Shown here piece after piece: positions 1-12,420 of a DNA stretch of 64,000 bases. The notes under the pieces are model-generated. The model ran no database searches, was not told the origin of the DNA, and worked only from the letters and a program-made list of their open reading frames with translations. The stretch comes from Helochares maculicollis. Taxonomy: Eukaryota; Arthropoda; Insecta; Coleoptera; Hydrophilidae. The stretch lies in contig JAWQRO010000024.1 in assembly GCA_033557835.1 (NCBI GenBank), forward strand, positions 1 to 64,000, in the 5' to 3' direction. How positions within the stretch are numbered: position 1 is the stretch's first letter; each line of letters opens with the position of its first letter. A program made the position numbers and the translations under genes.

Positions 1-58
<58 letters not shown>
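1..58. repeat. (AT)n microsatellite at the window edge
   Basis: Uninterrupted AT dinucleotide run of at least 58 bases. It is truncated by the window start, so its full length is unknown. It directly abuts the reverse-transcriptase relic to its right. Confidence 0.98.
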
Positions 59-60
<2 letters not shown>

Positions 61-61
61 A

Positions 62-345
62 GAGACGAAAGAAATGGCCTATATCACTAATGAGCAACTT
101 AGCTAATCTTGTAGAAAAATGCTTAAAAGACAGAATCATACAGTACCTTGAAGAAAGTAATTTTATAAGTAGCAATCAGTTTGGTTTTTGATTGTACATA
201 TCTACAGAAGATGCATTAATGGAGTTAACAAACGCAATAATAAATACCTTGAATCTAAAGAAAAATTTATGTCAATCTTTAGATTTTAGATTTAGCAAAG
301 GCATTTGATACTACCCCACATGAAATTTTAATACAAAATATATGT
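62..345 (+). mobile_element. Non-LTR retrotransposon relic (reverse-transcriptase fragment)
   Basis: One frame, starting near base 63, reads WPISLMSNLANLVEKCLKDR, then a stretch containing YLEESNFISSNQFGF, a stop where an Arg/Gly position is expected, STEDALMELTNAI, and finally LDFRFSKGI. This matches the finger/palm start of non-LTR RTs (RPISLLSN..K..EK...R, then NQ.GF, then the first catalytic box L.DL.KAFDT). The fragment carries at least one stop. The catalytic Asp box is degraded: after SKGI the frame is lost, although a neighbouring frame still reads AFDT. The rest of the element is missing, since the sequence to the left is a microsatellite and to the right is unrecognisable. Clade is uncertain (Jockey/CR1/RTE-like). 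Confidence 0.72.
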
Positions 346-560
346 ACAACAAAAAGTACCTGCCATTAATAATAATAAAACTACAAACACTTACATGAGT
401 TTCAGAAACTAAAAGCAAAACTTTTAATATTCATAATTTACATATACTTCAATGTCTATTTTCAACACATTAATATATTCATAACGAATATTTAATTGTT
501 TTTCAGTACATATATATCATCAGAATATTTTTTTATTCCTTTATGTACTGTACAAAACTT

Positions 561-609
<49 letters not shown>

Positions 610-2409
610 TATATTATAAGCATTAAACTTAATATGGATATGATGAAAAATGAAATAATAATAGGCAAGCAACAACAGCTTGGATATTCTACTTAGAATA
701 GTTAAGGTGTAAAAACTTCTTATGCCTGGAACCTAAAGTTCAAGTAGGAAACATCTAAATTAGAAGTTCTTACAGAAATGTTTACTGACCGCGTTTAAGC
801 TGCATATTTGAGTGGGCAAAGGCTTTAAGCTAATTACACAGCAACTTATCCTAAACTTAGTTACTGTTTACCAAATATACAATTATATAGTCTCAGCAGC
901 AAGACAAAACCGCAAGTTACAAAAGATATTTGTATGCAAAAATCAAAGCGCCGAATACTATCAGTAGATGATGCAAATTTCTTTTGTGCCTAGCCTTTTT
1001 TTTGCAAACTCAATTGTATTGATTACTTTCTTTTTATGCGAGGATCGTAGCCTTTGCTATGAATAGCTTTGCATACGTTAAAAATTTGGTTTATTTGTGT
1101 TAAAGCTTTGCCTTCTCTATGATATGGGTTTGCTTTGAACTTTAAATTACCTTCGTTTATTATTGCTATTAGGGCAAACAGTCATATCCCAGGGATATTG
1201 TAGTAAGGGTGATTCTATGCCCCGAGGGGACATTTTCTCTTCTCAAAAGAAAATTTACCCTAGTTAGTATTAGTTAAAAGCCAATAGTGAATATGGCGAG
1301 GAAGAGAGGGGAGTTTTTTTACCAAAGCTGTCTACAACAAACAAAAACGAAGAACGTATTAACACCAACATAACATTTTCATTAGCGTTTCGCCTCAAAT
1401 TTCTCGCCTACATCTGAGCCTCGATCCTGACCCCTCACTCAAGTATCATCGCATCGGAATATTCAAAGGGTAAAACATATTACTTAAGAACCGATTTTGC
1501 ATGAATTTCAACTTCTGAGACTTGGGTGTAAAGCAATTTCCAAGAAAATTTGCATTTAAAATAAAGTTGCTTTGAATTTTCTGCCACTAAATGAAATCAA
1601 TAGAGTTAGACGCTAATTGAAAGTATGCCGGAGGGAAAGACGCGATAGCAAATTGCTTTTACATTTACGTCTTACCCTACTTCACTGCGCCATATGGTAG
1701 TAACACAGTTTTACATGACTCTAGGCTGAAGGTTGAAATCCAGATTTTTCTGGTGTAGCTGCCTGTGGATCCTAAACTCGTATTTATTGTGCAAATTCCT
1801 TTCTTTATGAAGACCTATTTGGACAGCTGACCATTTATGAGGGACATTTATTGAACTATAAGGATTTATAATCTTTAATAAACTAAATATTGCATCTGAA
1901 TTCAGTTACATCAACATGTAATTTGCTACTCCTTATATTTTTGCTGCATATCTTAAATTGAACACTAATAAATAGCTTATTTAGCAAGTAAAAAAAATAT
2001 TTCACTCAAACTAGGTATGAAAACACATTTCATACAATTGTAAAAGGCACAAAAAATATTTCCTCAATCCGTGTTTCTAATTAATGAAAATGTTGTAGGA
2101 ATGAAGTAAAGTTGAGGTTTGATCCGAGATGTCTCTGTAAAACCGTACTAATTTTATTTGGTAGCCATCCTGGAACAATTTAAATTTTAAATACGTTTCG
2201 GTTTAACCGCAAAAAGCCCATTAACAAAAGCTCGGTTATCCGTAATTTACCTCGGGGCGCAATAAAATATTTTTTGCTTTTAAGTTTGGCACTGCCAGTT
2301 TGCAAAAATCACATGAGGCGAGGCTGTTTTTTGTTTGGACTGCCGAGTGGTCGAATCTGCAGTCACTATTGTTTGTGTGTTCAATAAGGGTGTTTCTATG
2401 AAGCGAAAA
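346..2409. other. AT-rich non-coding stretch
   Basis: Contains a (TA)n microsatellite at 563-608. The short open frame over it (496-696) is a translation of the repeat and not a gene. Nothing else recognisable on either strand. Confidence 0.6.
563..608. repeat. (TA)n microsatellite
   Basis: About 23 uninterrupted TA units, followed directly by unique AT-rich sequence. Confidence 0.97.
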
Positions 2410-3560
2410 CATAAATAATTTTACAATGGAGAGGCGAAGAACGGCCCATAAATATAATTAAAAGTTTAAATGGTGCAGCCTGGTGAACTTCGGAAACAAA
2501 GCGAAAACTAAAAATTTAATTTATATTCGGCCAAACGACCCCTTTCTCTTCGGCCTCGTTGTACTTAATCACGTTGATAAAATAACTTGGTCGTAACTGC
2601 TTCGATTGACAAAGGCGACGAATCGAGATAGCTTTCAAAATTTAATTAAAAACACTGTATGTTGGAGGTTTTTGGTGAAAGATTGCACGGAGCAGCGATA
2701 GGGCGAGGATGCAATGAGTTTAGTGATGGAAAATTGACGTAGAGTTGGCCCGTTTTTCCTTAATACTGACGAAGTGAAATATTAACGTGTAAAGTCGTTT
2801 CAGGTAACGTACACTTAAAATTGAAATTTTAATATATATTCAGCTTTCTTAGTGTGTGTGTGTGTGTGTGTGTGTGAAATCGCTTTGCTTAGCAAGTGGT
2901 TTTCAAAACGTATTCGTGATGAGATTTGAGTGAATGTATGATTTTCGTTTCGGTTTTATGCGCGTGTAAATAGTAAATAGAGTTGAATAAACACAGGAAA
3001 TTCTGGAGGAAATTTGTTTGAATGAGCTGTGGATATGTAATAAAATTCCATGTTTAAAGTGGAAAAAAAAGACGTTTCAGTAAATCTTTTGGAAAATATT
3101 TATGTCTTAGCTAGGCGACTGCATTAAAATATGCTGGTTGCGCTGGTTGCAAACAGAGATGAGGCAATCTACGAACGCGGAGGAAGTTGTTGGGTGCGCT
3201 GACGGCGCGACGGCGTCGAAAGGGCATTCATATATATTTTATATGGCTGAAAGTACGAAGAGTTGTAAAACGTAATACTCCGAACATTTGTGCAAAATTA
3301 GGTTTTAAAGGCAATGAACCAATATTTAATTTAAAGTAGGGGTTAGAGTCCCGATAATATGCAATAATGGCGAATTGATAAAGTTACTACATTAAACGTA
3401 AATTTGATTTTATTGTCGTTTTCATTTAGCTAATGTATCTTCCCACTCTTCTCTCCCAACGCTCTAGTATATCGCCTCTATACATCGCCCGCCCGCGCCC
3501 TATTCTTCATGCTTGCGGCTTTGTTATTAACAACTATATTACCTACTTTCCTTGTCGGAT
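2410..3560. other. GC-richer non-coding stretch, possible regulatory DNA
   Basis: Within the AT-rich background this interval has patches of markedly higher GC (for example 2520-2600, 2680-2760, 3160-3220 and 3480-3520) and homeodomain-like ATTA/TAAT cores, including ATAATTAAAA near 2455. No exon is supported. A (GT)n run sits at 2852-2876. It could be conserved non-coding DNA, but base composition is the only support. Confidence 0.3.
2852..2876. repeat. (GT)n microsatellite
   Basis: Twelve to thirteen uninterrupted GT units. Confidence 0.97.
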
Positions 3561-6294
3561 TTATTGGCTGTTTCGTAGCACATTATTGTCGTCGGAATGA
3601 ACGGAAACAATTTGTAGGTTTTGATTAGGAAGGGAGACGCATAAAAAATAAAGTTGAAGCGAGGATGTGTGTATTCACGTGTCTGTTATTATTCAGGAAA
3701 GTCTCGCGCTGTTGTTGGATGGAACCTTGTCATTTGCAGACTTATTCACAACTCAACCGTTTTGTGACGTTGGTTACGTAGCAACGAACGGGCGCTGCGA
3801 CGCCGACGACGACATTGGTATTGTTACAACTGCCATATTCAGTCAATAATTGATATATGTCCTCTCTTAGTAGAGAGAAGGCTGCCGCTGCTGAGTTAAT
3901 AGTCTTCATCGTATTTCTAAAACTACGTTTAAATGCTAGACTAATTTCTATTGTTCGAATCGGCGTGTATATATTCCATTGCGTTCTGTTGCTACTCTCT
4001 ATACCATTTCTAATTATACGGGCAAACAATGAGCTGCCGATAACCATACCTGTTATGTTATATGTATTAACAGCAGACAGAATATTGCTAAGGATATATT
4101 GGAGTATCAATTTCTGCAGCGCCTTAAAATAATTTTCTATGAGCTCGTGATTATCATATCGGGCGATACAATAAATTCATACGTTTTTGAATGAAGCAGG
4201 ATTTTTGACAAAAATCATTTTATTTCTCAACATTGTCTTCTTCAAGCTTTATATACTTAGTCCACTGATTCTCTAAGTTTTTTATTCTTTTAAAAAAATA
4301 TGATTTGTCAAGGTTCTCATAATAGGTATTTATTTGCGCGGTGATCGCATCATTGGAGTCTAGTCTCTTGTAATTTGATACCCTCATCTTGAAAACAGCT
4401 ACCATCTTTTAGAACTTTGATAGTACTTAAGATTTTAACATTCCGTAGGTGTGTCTTACAGTTGTTACATCCAATAAATCGGTTTGCATCAACTTTTAGA
4501 GAAACTACCAGAGGTACGTGTTAACGTAAGCGGATTTTAATTTGTTTTTAGTAAACTTGTTTTTAAATAGTACAATTATATTTTTTGGGCTAAAATTAGC
4601 AAATACAAAAATGTTAATTTCCATTTCGGATTACTAGAAATGATATTAAGAATTATACGGATTAACAAAGGTGAACAATGTATAAGTTCGCCATTTCAGC
4701 TTGGTTATTGAAATATATGTAAACAAAAATTATAAAACTTAAAAATCTGTTTCCGCTTATTAATTTGTTAATGAATATTCGCGAAAACGATCAGACTGGC
4801 AAGTTTATCTGAATGCCAACCAGAAGTGACATTTTATTATTAAGTTAATTTTAATTTGCGTATAAAGTTAGTCTAAAAAGCGAGATTGGTTAATGAAATT
4901 TGGCTTGTGCGAAGTAAGGTTTTACAAAATCAATACGCGTGGAAGCTGTGTATGTAGTTAATTTCAGTTCAATTGATTATTGGAATCCAGACGTAAACGC
5001 TTTAAATTGAAACTCGGTATTCGTCAATATAAAATTTTATATACAATTCCATTTGTATAACCTGGTATATCAGAGTATTAATAATTGGTTGCTAATAAAA
5101 AAAATCTCGAAAACGATTCTTAGTATCTGCAAGGAATATTTTATATGTTGAGATTTTATTTAAAATATCGTCTACAGAAGGCATCGCAATAAAGATAAAA
5201 TATTCACGGTTTGGTTTTAATTTTTTCAACTTGCATACCTGTCTGTATCTAGTATTTGTTTCTTTGTGCCATTTTAGGAGTAAGTGCGACCACTAGCTGT
5301 CTATTAGTCTAAACACTTTGGACTATATTTTTAGTAAACTATTCCGTTAAAGAAATATTAATGTTAATTGCGCACGCACTGCAAATAAAAATATTAAAAA
5401 TTGAGATTTTTAATGAAGACCATGGTTAAAATTTTGTAAAATACGTTATAAAAATTAAAAGTGTACAAAAGTTTATTAATACATTACAACGACAAAACTT
5501 AGAATATATTTATTTCGATCAATTTTAAGTATTCTACTCGTTCATTAGTATTGTCAAAAGTAGCATTGACTGCCTCTTCTAGCAACGGGAAGCTATGACT
5601 AAGCAAGTTCTTGATGTATGAAAAGAAAAACGCAATTGGAGTCTAGGCCGAGACCATATGGAGGGTTTACCGCTCTAAAAATTTTCTGGAGAGCCGTATG
5701 CGAAGTTACATTGGCTTAGAGGAGAATTGTAGATCTGCGCTTTTTGAATAAGAAGTTTGATTGACCTTAATTTTAGGAAAACAATGTAGCAACATTTTCC
5801 AGAGGCAGGCAGAGGCAAATAAGCAAATATTAAAGATTTATTTCGAACATAATTTTTTATTTTTTTAAAATTACTAAAACGATAATCTTTTTGTGCATAG
5901 TTACACATTCTTAGGACTGCGCTTGCTGCTACACAAAAGAATGCTTGGTTTATAACTCTGTTAATAAAAATTAATGGAAACACAAATAATTAGTTGCTTG
6001 AATATTGGTATAGATATTTAAATATAAAACAATATATGTATAATAAATCGCAATCCAATAATATTTGGAACATTCCAGGTAGTGAAAAGGTTAAAATTAG
6101 ATAATATTTCTATTATATACTCGTGACAATAGAAATCTTTACTAGGAAATACTTGAAATGTTAGGAATCGCTCACGGTTTTAGTAAAATAAAATACATTT
6201 CAAAAAGATGCACTTAATTAAAAGTGAAAGACTACACAAATATGCGATACCATGTCTTATTAACTGTATAATTAATTTGTTTTAAAGTCAGTTG
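3561..6294. other. Non-coding stretch with unassigned open frames
   Basis: Overlapping open frames on opposite strands at 3742-4110 (minus, 122 codons) and 3857-4132 (plus, 91 codons), and one at 5675-5983 (minus, 102 codons), show no family motif, no splice context and no shared coding signal. They are most simply chance or degraded-repeat frames. Nothing else is recognised. Confidence 0.4.
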
Positions 6295-6374
6295 TGGGCA
6301 TATGCGCTCAAATCCGTGACCTCAGGCACCAAAACTTCCCTATCTATTGCCGATGCGCTAACCGAGCGAAACAA
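6295..6374 (-). repeat. tRNA-derived SINE-like fragment (Pol III A and B box)
   Basis: On the minus strand, GCTCGGTTAGCGCATCGG (6350-6367) resembles the tRNA A box TRGCNNAGYNGG. About 30 nt downstream, CACGGATTTGAGCGC (6304-6318) resembles the B box GRTTCRANNCC. The acceptor arms do not pair and no anticodon stem is evident, so this is not a functional tRNA. It is more likely the head of a SINE or a tRNA pseudogene. No clear tail or target-site duplication was seen. Confidence 0.45.
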
Positions 6375-6385
6375 CATTTCACATA

Positions 6386-9300
6386 GCTTAGATTATAACG
6401 ATATATTATAGTGAAACTTAAATACGTTCAGCAAGTTAAAGTTTGTTATTAAATTGAAAGAACTTAATATTCAACGTAAGAATGAAGCTATTAAAAAGCA
6501 TGCTTGTTTCTTAGTAAACGATCGCTAAGAGATGAACATTTCCTTGTAAACAGATTGCCTCCATCACAGTTAAATAGCCCGAAAAATTGCAGAAAATAAG
6601 TTGGTCTACCAGCACATAAACGAAAGGCTCCTGTTTTCACCTTACGCTTCCATTAATTGCGCAGTTGCGCACTGTTGTGTAAATTGCCCGAAATTAATTA
6701 CTAAAATAAACAAATGAGCATAATGTAAAAAGTAATAATTGTTTGCGTGAAATACATTACACATGGCGTAAAAACAATCACGGTAATTTTGTTTGCTATT
6801 ATTATAATTGATAAATTTTCATTTAACTAGAATCGATCAATTATTAATATTTTTATTACATTAAAATTAAATAGCCTAGAAATTTAGGTATTACATTAAA
6901 ACCGTGTAGGGTTTTTGACAAAAGAGGCTTCATATTTCTGAGATAGAATGGCAATGTCTTTTGTGGTGTTGCAACTGGTTTTTTTGTTATATGAGCTTAA
7001 TGGCTATTCTGCGTTTTTATGGTGTCAAGTGTGTTTGACTTTCTAATATATGCTGAAAGATAAAATTTATATATATTCTAAAAATTTTATAAATCTTAGT
7101 CACCTTTTTTGGATTTAAACTATCAAAGAGAAGTGGTTTTCTGCTAGACTTTCCTATTTTTTTGCAATATTTTTGCTAACTTGTTGTTACTTACTCTTAT
7201 TATTTCTAGTGCATAATTTATGATTTCTAGATTTTTTTCTTGAACTATACAAAACATAGCACAGAAAAACTTAAGATTTATGATATTTTCCTAAAGCTAA
7301 TTTAGGTTTAGACCTTTCTTCCCTCTTTCGATAGCATTAACAATTTCTTGCAAAGTCTGTTCTAATATTAAGTCATATTGGAAGAGCAGTTGACACAGAA
7401 CTGTAAACATAAGAGTTTCCTGTGGAAAAAATCTAATTCCAAAGTATATAGAATGTGAGCTTGCCAAATTAATTGGCAATTAACAGAAACAATATTATAA
7501 AATCTAAACATACTTTTAACTTCTTGTTAAATTCAATGATATTTCAAGAAAGAAGACGCCTAGTTTGTCTTTTATTTGCAATACCACAACACCAACATCA
7601 AAATTGTCGATATTTTTAGCTCTCCCACACTTATTGTTTATCTAAACGAATGGCAGTGGAATGGAAGAATATGCAGTTATTTTGATATTTTTGAATGACA
7701 CGAAGAGTAAACACATTGGATATTATCCATATAACCCACAATTTTCTGTTCATTTATTCCAATTGACTCGATAGAAATAACTATTGAAATAAATCGAAAT
7801 ATACTTTATTTTAAAGTCAGCTACATAGAAATTCAACATTTAAACGCCGAACGATTCGCACGTTTACGCATTTAAAAATCGTGTATTTACGTACAAAAGC
7901 TATCTACTTGTTAGATAAATTCAAGAAACTTGTGGTTGTGACTTTTAATTAATTAATTCATTACATGTCTGAAGAACTTTGACGACTTTAATACCCATTT
8001 AATTAATTGGATTGTGCAGGCAGCATTTTTATAGCTTGATACTAGAAAAACAAAGTTTGGTAAGGAAGCCAATATTTTTAAATAAGAATATTCCTCATTA
8101 ATTTTTCATAAATAACAGTAGCAGAGGGTCAATATAATCTGCCCGACAATAATTGTAGTAAATAAAAATAAATGTAAAACGAACGTATATTACCCAAGAA
8201 GTAAATTAAATATAACAATTAATAGGACAGTTAATGTTTATTTTTAGTAAAATTTGAGATAGTTTCAGATTGCTAAGTAAATTTGTCACTGCACTTTAAA
8301 CTTGGTAGAATAGACACTTTAAATTAATTGAAACCTTTGTTTTTAGCATAGCTTGTTGAAGTGATTGGAAAGTTGTACCCTAGTATTTTCGAATCTATAT
8401 TGTTAAAGCCTGTGCTTAACGATTTTATCAATTCATCATTATTGTTGCCAGACACTAGTTGCAGAAGTTGAATTGAGCTTAAAAGTTTCAAGTCTGACAT
8501 TAATCTCTGGACTTTTTAGAACCAGGCATTTCGTTTGAGTCTTCCACCTGCAATGAAAAACCTTTCTGTTTTCATTGCGGAAACTCGTCTTGAAGGTGTT
8601 GTGTTTAGTTTTCAAATTTAATAAATATTGAAACACGTTTGGATTCGTGTAGCACTTTTTGGTGAGCTGCTGACAAAACGTATTCAGAAATCAATTTCTT
8701 GTTTCTGTGTTTTCATTGTTTCAATTTCTTTGGAGTTCATCAGCAAAACGAATGACTACATGCCAATTTTTCCACCAAAAATTACTTTTTCTGTCGATCT
8801 TTTGGGAAGGGCTACTCTGAAAGAAATTTCACAATGTTAATAAGTTGCCTAGCCACGTAATAGTTTTATTTGACTTTTGTTTAGCAGAACAAGTGTTTAT
8901 CAATGTGACTATCGTCCATGAAGTTTTCTGGCAATTTTTTTACAGACTCGATATTTCTAGTTTTTCTATAAAAAGTGGATTGGCAGTGTTTAAAACTGCA
9001 ATTATTCAATTTTATGGTTTCTAAACACCAAATTGTGCAATTTGGAAACTCCAGGGGCAAGAGTTGCTGATCTTATAGTACCTTTTCCGCCAAACAAAAT
9101 ATTTCTAAGGAAAAACAAATATCCATAGAAGATTTATCTCCACAATTATTATCTCTAAGGGTTTTTATATTTTTGACACGGACATTAGCTTCCATTTTTT
9201 TGTTTTGTAGATAAATATGTCGTCTTTTTGATGCATCAAAATTGGGCAATCGCACATCGTTTTTCGCTTGTAAACTACAACAGTCGGATTGATTTTCACT

Positions 9301-9879
9301 CGAACTATTGATGAGCAAAAACTTACAGCTCTGACAAAATAAATGACTGTCTTAGAACGAATGTTCTCAGCTTTCTTAACCTATGCTGTAAGTTAAAACT
9401 GCTTCCATGAATAAATTTTGTGAAAATGTTCACTCACTACTATAAATATGAGAGAGAAGACAAGAGTCAGTAGAATTGTTCAGCGAATAATTAGGGTAGT
9501 TTTCAGCATATCGCTTCTCATTCTTTGTTGCGAATAAATTATACAAAATGTAATTTTGCTGAAAACTCGCTCTCATAATTAAAAGTCAAGAACATTTTTA
9601 ATATCTGTTGCCTCGGATGGAAAAATAACAAGGATTCCATTTTCAAATAAATGTGGTGCCCACTCAATTTTTCTGCATCAACGAAAATCGTTGGCAACAA
9701 GCCGGCCAAATATTTCATCCCTTCCGTTATATATAAAGGACGGACTTCTTTATTTGTGTTTCCCCCGCCAGACGTGAGATTCGCCTTTAATAAAGGATCT
9801 AGTGATGAAGTTCTCAACCCCTAAGAAAACAGACCGAGGAAAGTTCACCTTTGTAATTGTCTTGATACAATTTCTGAGG
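6386..9879. other. AT-rich non-coding stretch
   Basis: Only short open frames. The one at 7297-7479 (minus) faintly recalls a reverse-transcriptase segment (LQEIVNAIERGKKGLNLN), but the flanks do not support it. Short minus-strand frames between 8439 and 9318 could be a decayed element but match nothing recognised. Confidence 0.5.
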
Positions 9880-10035
9880 TTGCCCTTGATATCGGGGCGT
9901 CTCCAACTGTGTGTCCTGTCATGGACCCTCTCGCTGGTGGGACGCAATTAATTAATTACAGCGCGTCCGTCGTATTTCGTTGCTGCCCCAGCATCCTGCC
10001 GGTCAGCGTCTACCGGCGTGATATTCCTCCGTTTC
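9880..10035. promoter_or_regulatory. GC-rich islet around overlapping homeodomain sites
   Basis: A sharp local rise in GC (CCTCTCGCTGGTGGGACG, GCGCGTCCGTCG, CCGGTCAGCGTCTACCGGCG) flanks GCAATTAATTAATTACAGC at about 9944-9962, a cluster of overlapping TAAT/ATTA homeodomain cores. No exon is supported. This composition is typical of insect conserved non-coding elements, but conservation cannot be seen from one sequence. Confidence 0.3.
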
Positions 10036-11281
10036 ATAATTAAAAGCAATGATAAATTCGGAGAGTCCAGGACACTTCAAATATATGTTTACGTCTATCT
10101 CTGATATTATTTCTATCCTTAGCAAAACATAAAACACGTATAAAGCGAGCTCTTGAATTAAAAATTAGTTTTATTTTTTCTACACCCTCGGAAGAGTCAT
10201 TTCCCTGAAAAATGTTACGTACGGCATCTGCAGAGAGGAATATTCTGAAATTTATATGTCGCAAAACCGTTTCATAAAATATGAAAGAATTACTTTAGAG
10301 CTACATAAGGTTAGCATAATGCAGACATAAGTAAGGAAATTTTTTACCACCTGCTCTGGTGTATTTTTCCATTTATAAAATGTAGATGTATGTAGAAAAG
10401 TCTGAATAGGAAAATTGCGGGGGGGTCTTTTGATTTTTCTTAAGGCGCTGTATTTGGTTTCGAAGAAAAACTGGCTATTGTTTGGTTTTTGTTATGTCCT
10501 GCGGGGAAAATGGAAAGTTCGGGTAAAACTAAATTGAATATTGGCTCGCTCTTTGCCAAATAAAATGGCGCGTCCTTGTCGTCTTACCTGCCAAAAAAGT
10601 ATTAATTTAAAATTAAAGCTTAGAAAAGTAAAATATTTACATATATCAGTAGAATATACATTAGGTTTCCTTTTGGTTTCCTCAGGCTCGCTCTGGGGTC
10701 ACTGAGCACGAAAATTAATTTTTTGATTGATTTTTCTTATACCAAGCTACATATATAATAAGTATATTCTTGCAAGCTTCCTTTTGCTCTCCTTTTCTGT
10801 TTATCCGATTTTATTAAATTATCAATTATTTACAGCACACACGTGCACGAATGGGACCGTCCTGGTTTTCATCCTTTTGCTCACCCCAAATCCGCAAGCC
10901 AGAACGTGCGAATTTTCACACACAAGATGAACAATGATGATAGCTCAAATACTCTCAGGGGTGAAAGTGTACAACACTCTCGGCCCATTAGAGGCGATAT
11001 TATGTTCCCAAATTGAAACAACCTTGATAACAGATAGTGCGGGTTAGGAATTGCTCTTTAATGGCTCCTCTTTATTCACTTCACATGTCGAAAGTGTGGC
11101 CGTGAATTTTCCAAATACACGTGCAATCAAACGCGTTTAGAGACATAAAGCGATATGGGAAAGTAGGTAGCGAAATAAAAAAGGGGAGTGGAATTGAAAC
11201 TTGAATGTTAGAGTCCATTTTACACGGAATCTCTGAGGAACGAGAAAGCAAATCGGTTTAAAAGTGATCAAACTTTCAATA
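10036..11281. other. AT-rich non-coding stretch
   Basis: Nothing recognisable apart from a short G run near 10420 and chance open frames. Confidence 0.5.
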
Positions 11282-11420
11282 CTGTTTCTACTTTCAATGC
11301 GTTCTCTCTTTTAGACTGTTTCCACTTTGCGATTGTATCCACTTTTGCAAGTATTTCCACTTTTACCTCTGTTTCCACTTTTGCGACTGTTGTGATCGTT
11401 TCGCGACTGTTTCAATCCTA
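11282..11420. repeat. Degenerate minisatellite with 17-18 bp period
   Basis: The unit TGTTTCCACTTTTGCGAC recurs. The core TCCACTTT begins at 11321, 11338, 11356 and 11374 (spacing 17, 18, 18), with a diverged copy TCTACTTT at 11287 and a partial unit GCGACTGTTTCAAT after 11402. The strand is strongly C/T-biased across the array. Confidence 0.8.
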
Positions 11421-12354
11421 AAGGCAGTTTCTTTTCCAGGCCTTCCACCTTCGAATATTGCGTGCAGATCTGAAGTAAATCGTTAAGAAAGAAAGTCGTT
11501 TCAATAAATTATTCATGCATATATGAAACTTAAACTAAAACGGATGCTGGTTAGGCAAAGAATTTCAGGTACTCTAGAAGCCACATGAGACATGAAAGCA
11601 AATATTTCAAGAATTAAAGCATAATTTTTTAGGTTACGTCTCCTGGAATTTCTGTAATCTACAAAGTGTATTTATATTGTAGCTACGGGAAACGGACTGT
11701 ATATTATTTTCCTTTAATGTATACAAAAAGATGATTTTCTTTAAGTGTTGTTGTCGCTTAGGAATGAAAAGTCGAGGACCTGTGTACAAAAAAGGGACCA
11801 GAAGGGATGTTCCTTTATCAACAAAAGGGAGATATAAAGAAGCAATAACATTATCTAGGTGGCTTTGATAGCCCGTCTATTTCCTTTTCCGCTGATTTTA
11901 AATAAGCGGTCGGAAATCTGATTCGTTTTTCGAATGGTATTTTCCCGTAAGGAAAATACAACGTTTTCTTGTTTGTCGTGTTTGCTGTTGGGTAATTCTA
12001 AAATAGGTTTTAAATTGAATTACATGCATGCTGTACGATTCAGAAGTGGAAGAAAATTGCGCCACCTATAAAGCTCTATTTTATAACATTCAAAATCAAA
12101 CCAATAAAAGTTCACAAAACTTGCATTGTTCAAAGTTTTAAATTTCTCACTTTAAAATTGTCAAGCCCAGTATTTTACTGCTTTAAGAGTTGGATAGCGC
12201 AATAAAAAACTGTTCCTAGCGTTCCAGGGGTGGGCGCTGTAACTTTGCGAGATCGATTCAGAACTTCACCTCTGAGTTAATTTTGTTTTAAATGAAACAC
12301 TTTTAGACTGTCCCTCGGGGTTTTAGTTAACAAATTGAAAGGTTTAAGACTTTA
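11421..12354. other. Non-coding stretch
   Basis: No gene, repeat or element recognised. Confidence 0.5.
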
Positions 12355-12420
12355 ATGCACTCCGGGGGCGGCGCCGGTGTCTCCACGGCGTGGCGGCGGC
12401 GACCCAGGCGTCGACTATAA
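12355..12420. promoter_or_regulatory. Isolated very GC-rich islet
   Basis: About 45 of the 55 bases from 12361 to 12415 are G or C (GGGGGCGGCGCCGG, GGCGTGGCGGCGGC), with many CpG dinucleotides, inside DNA that is otherwise roughly two-thirds AT. It is followed immediately by the TATA-like string TATAAATTTA. There is no open frame worth calling. Candidate CpG-rich promoter or enhancer, or a fragment of foreign or rDNA-like sequence. Confidence 0.35.

Noticed and set aside
496..696. 66-codon frame
   Set aside because: It translates the (TA)n microsatellite into alternating Ile-Tyr; not a protein.
3742..4132. Overlapping 122- and 91-codon frames on opposite strands
   Set aside because: No recognisable domain, mutually exclusive strands, no splice or start context. 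More likely a chance or repeat-derived open region.
5675..5983. 102-codon minus-strand frame considered as a transposase piece
   Set aside because: No mariner, Tc1, hAT or piggyBac motif could be matched.
6295..6374. Functional tRNA gene
   Set aside because: Acceptor and anticodon stems do not form; only the internal promoter boxes are similar.
7297..7479. Possible reverse-transcriptase segment ending LQEIVNAIERGKKGLNLN
   Set aside because: Only about 20 residues are suggestive, with no catalytic box or flanking RT motif.
8439..9318. Several short frames that could be a decayed element
   Set aside because: Translations in all minus frames gave no consistent family signal.
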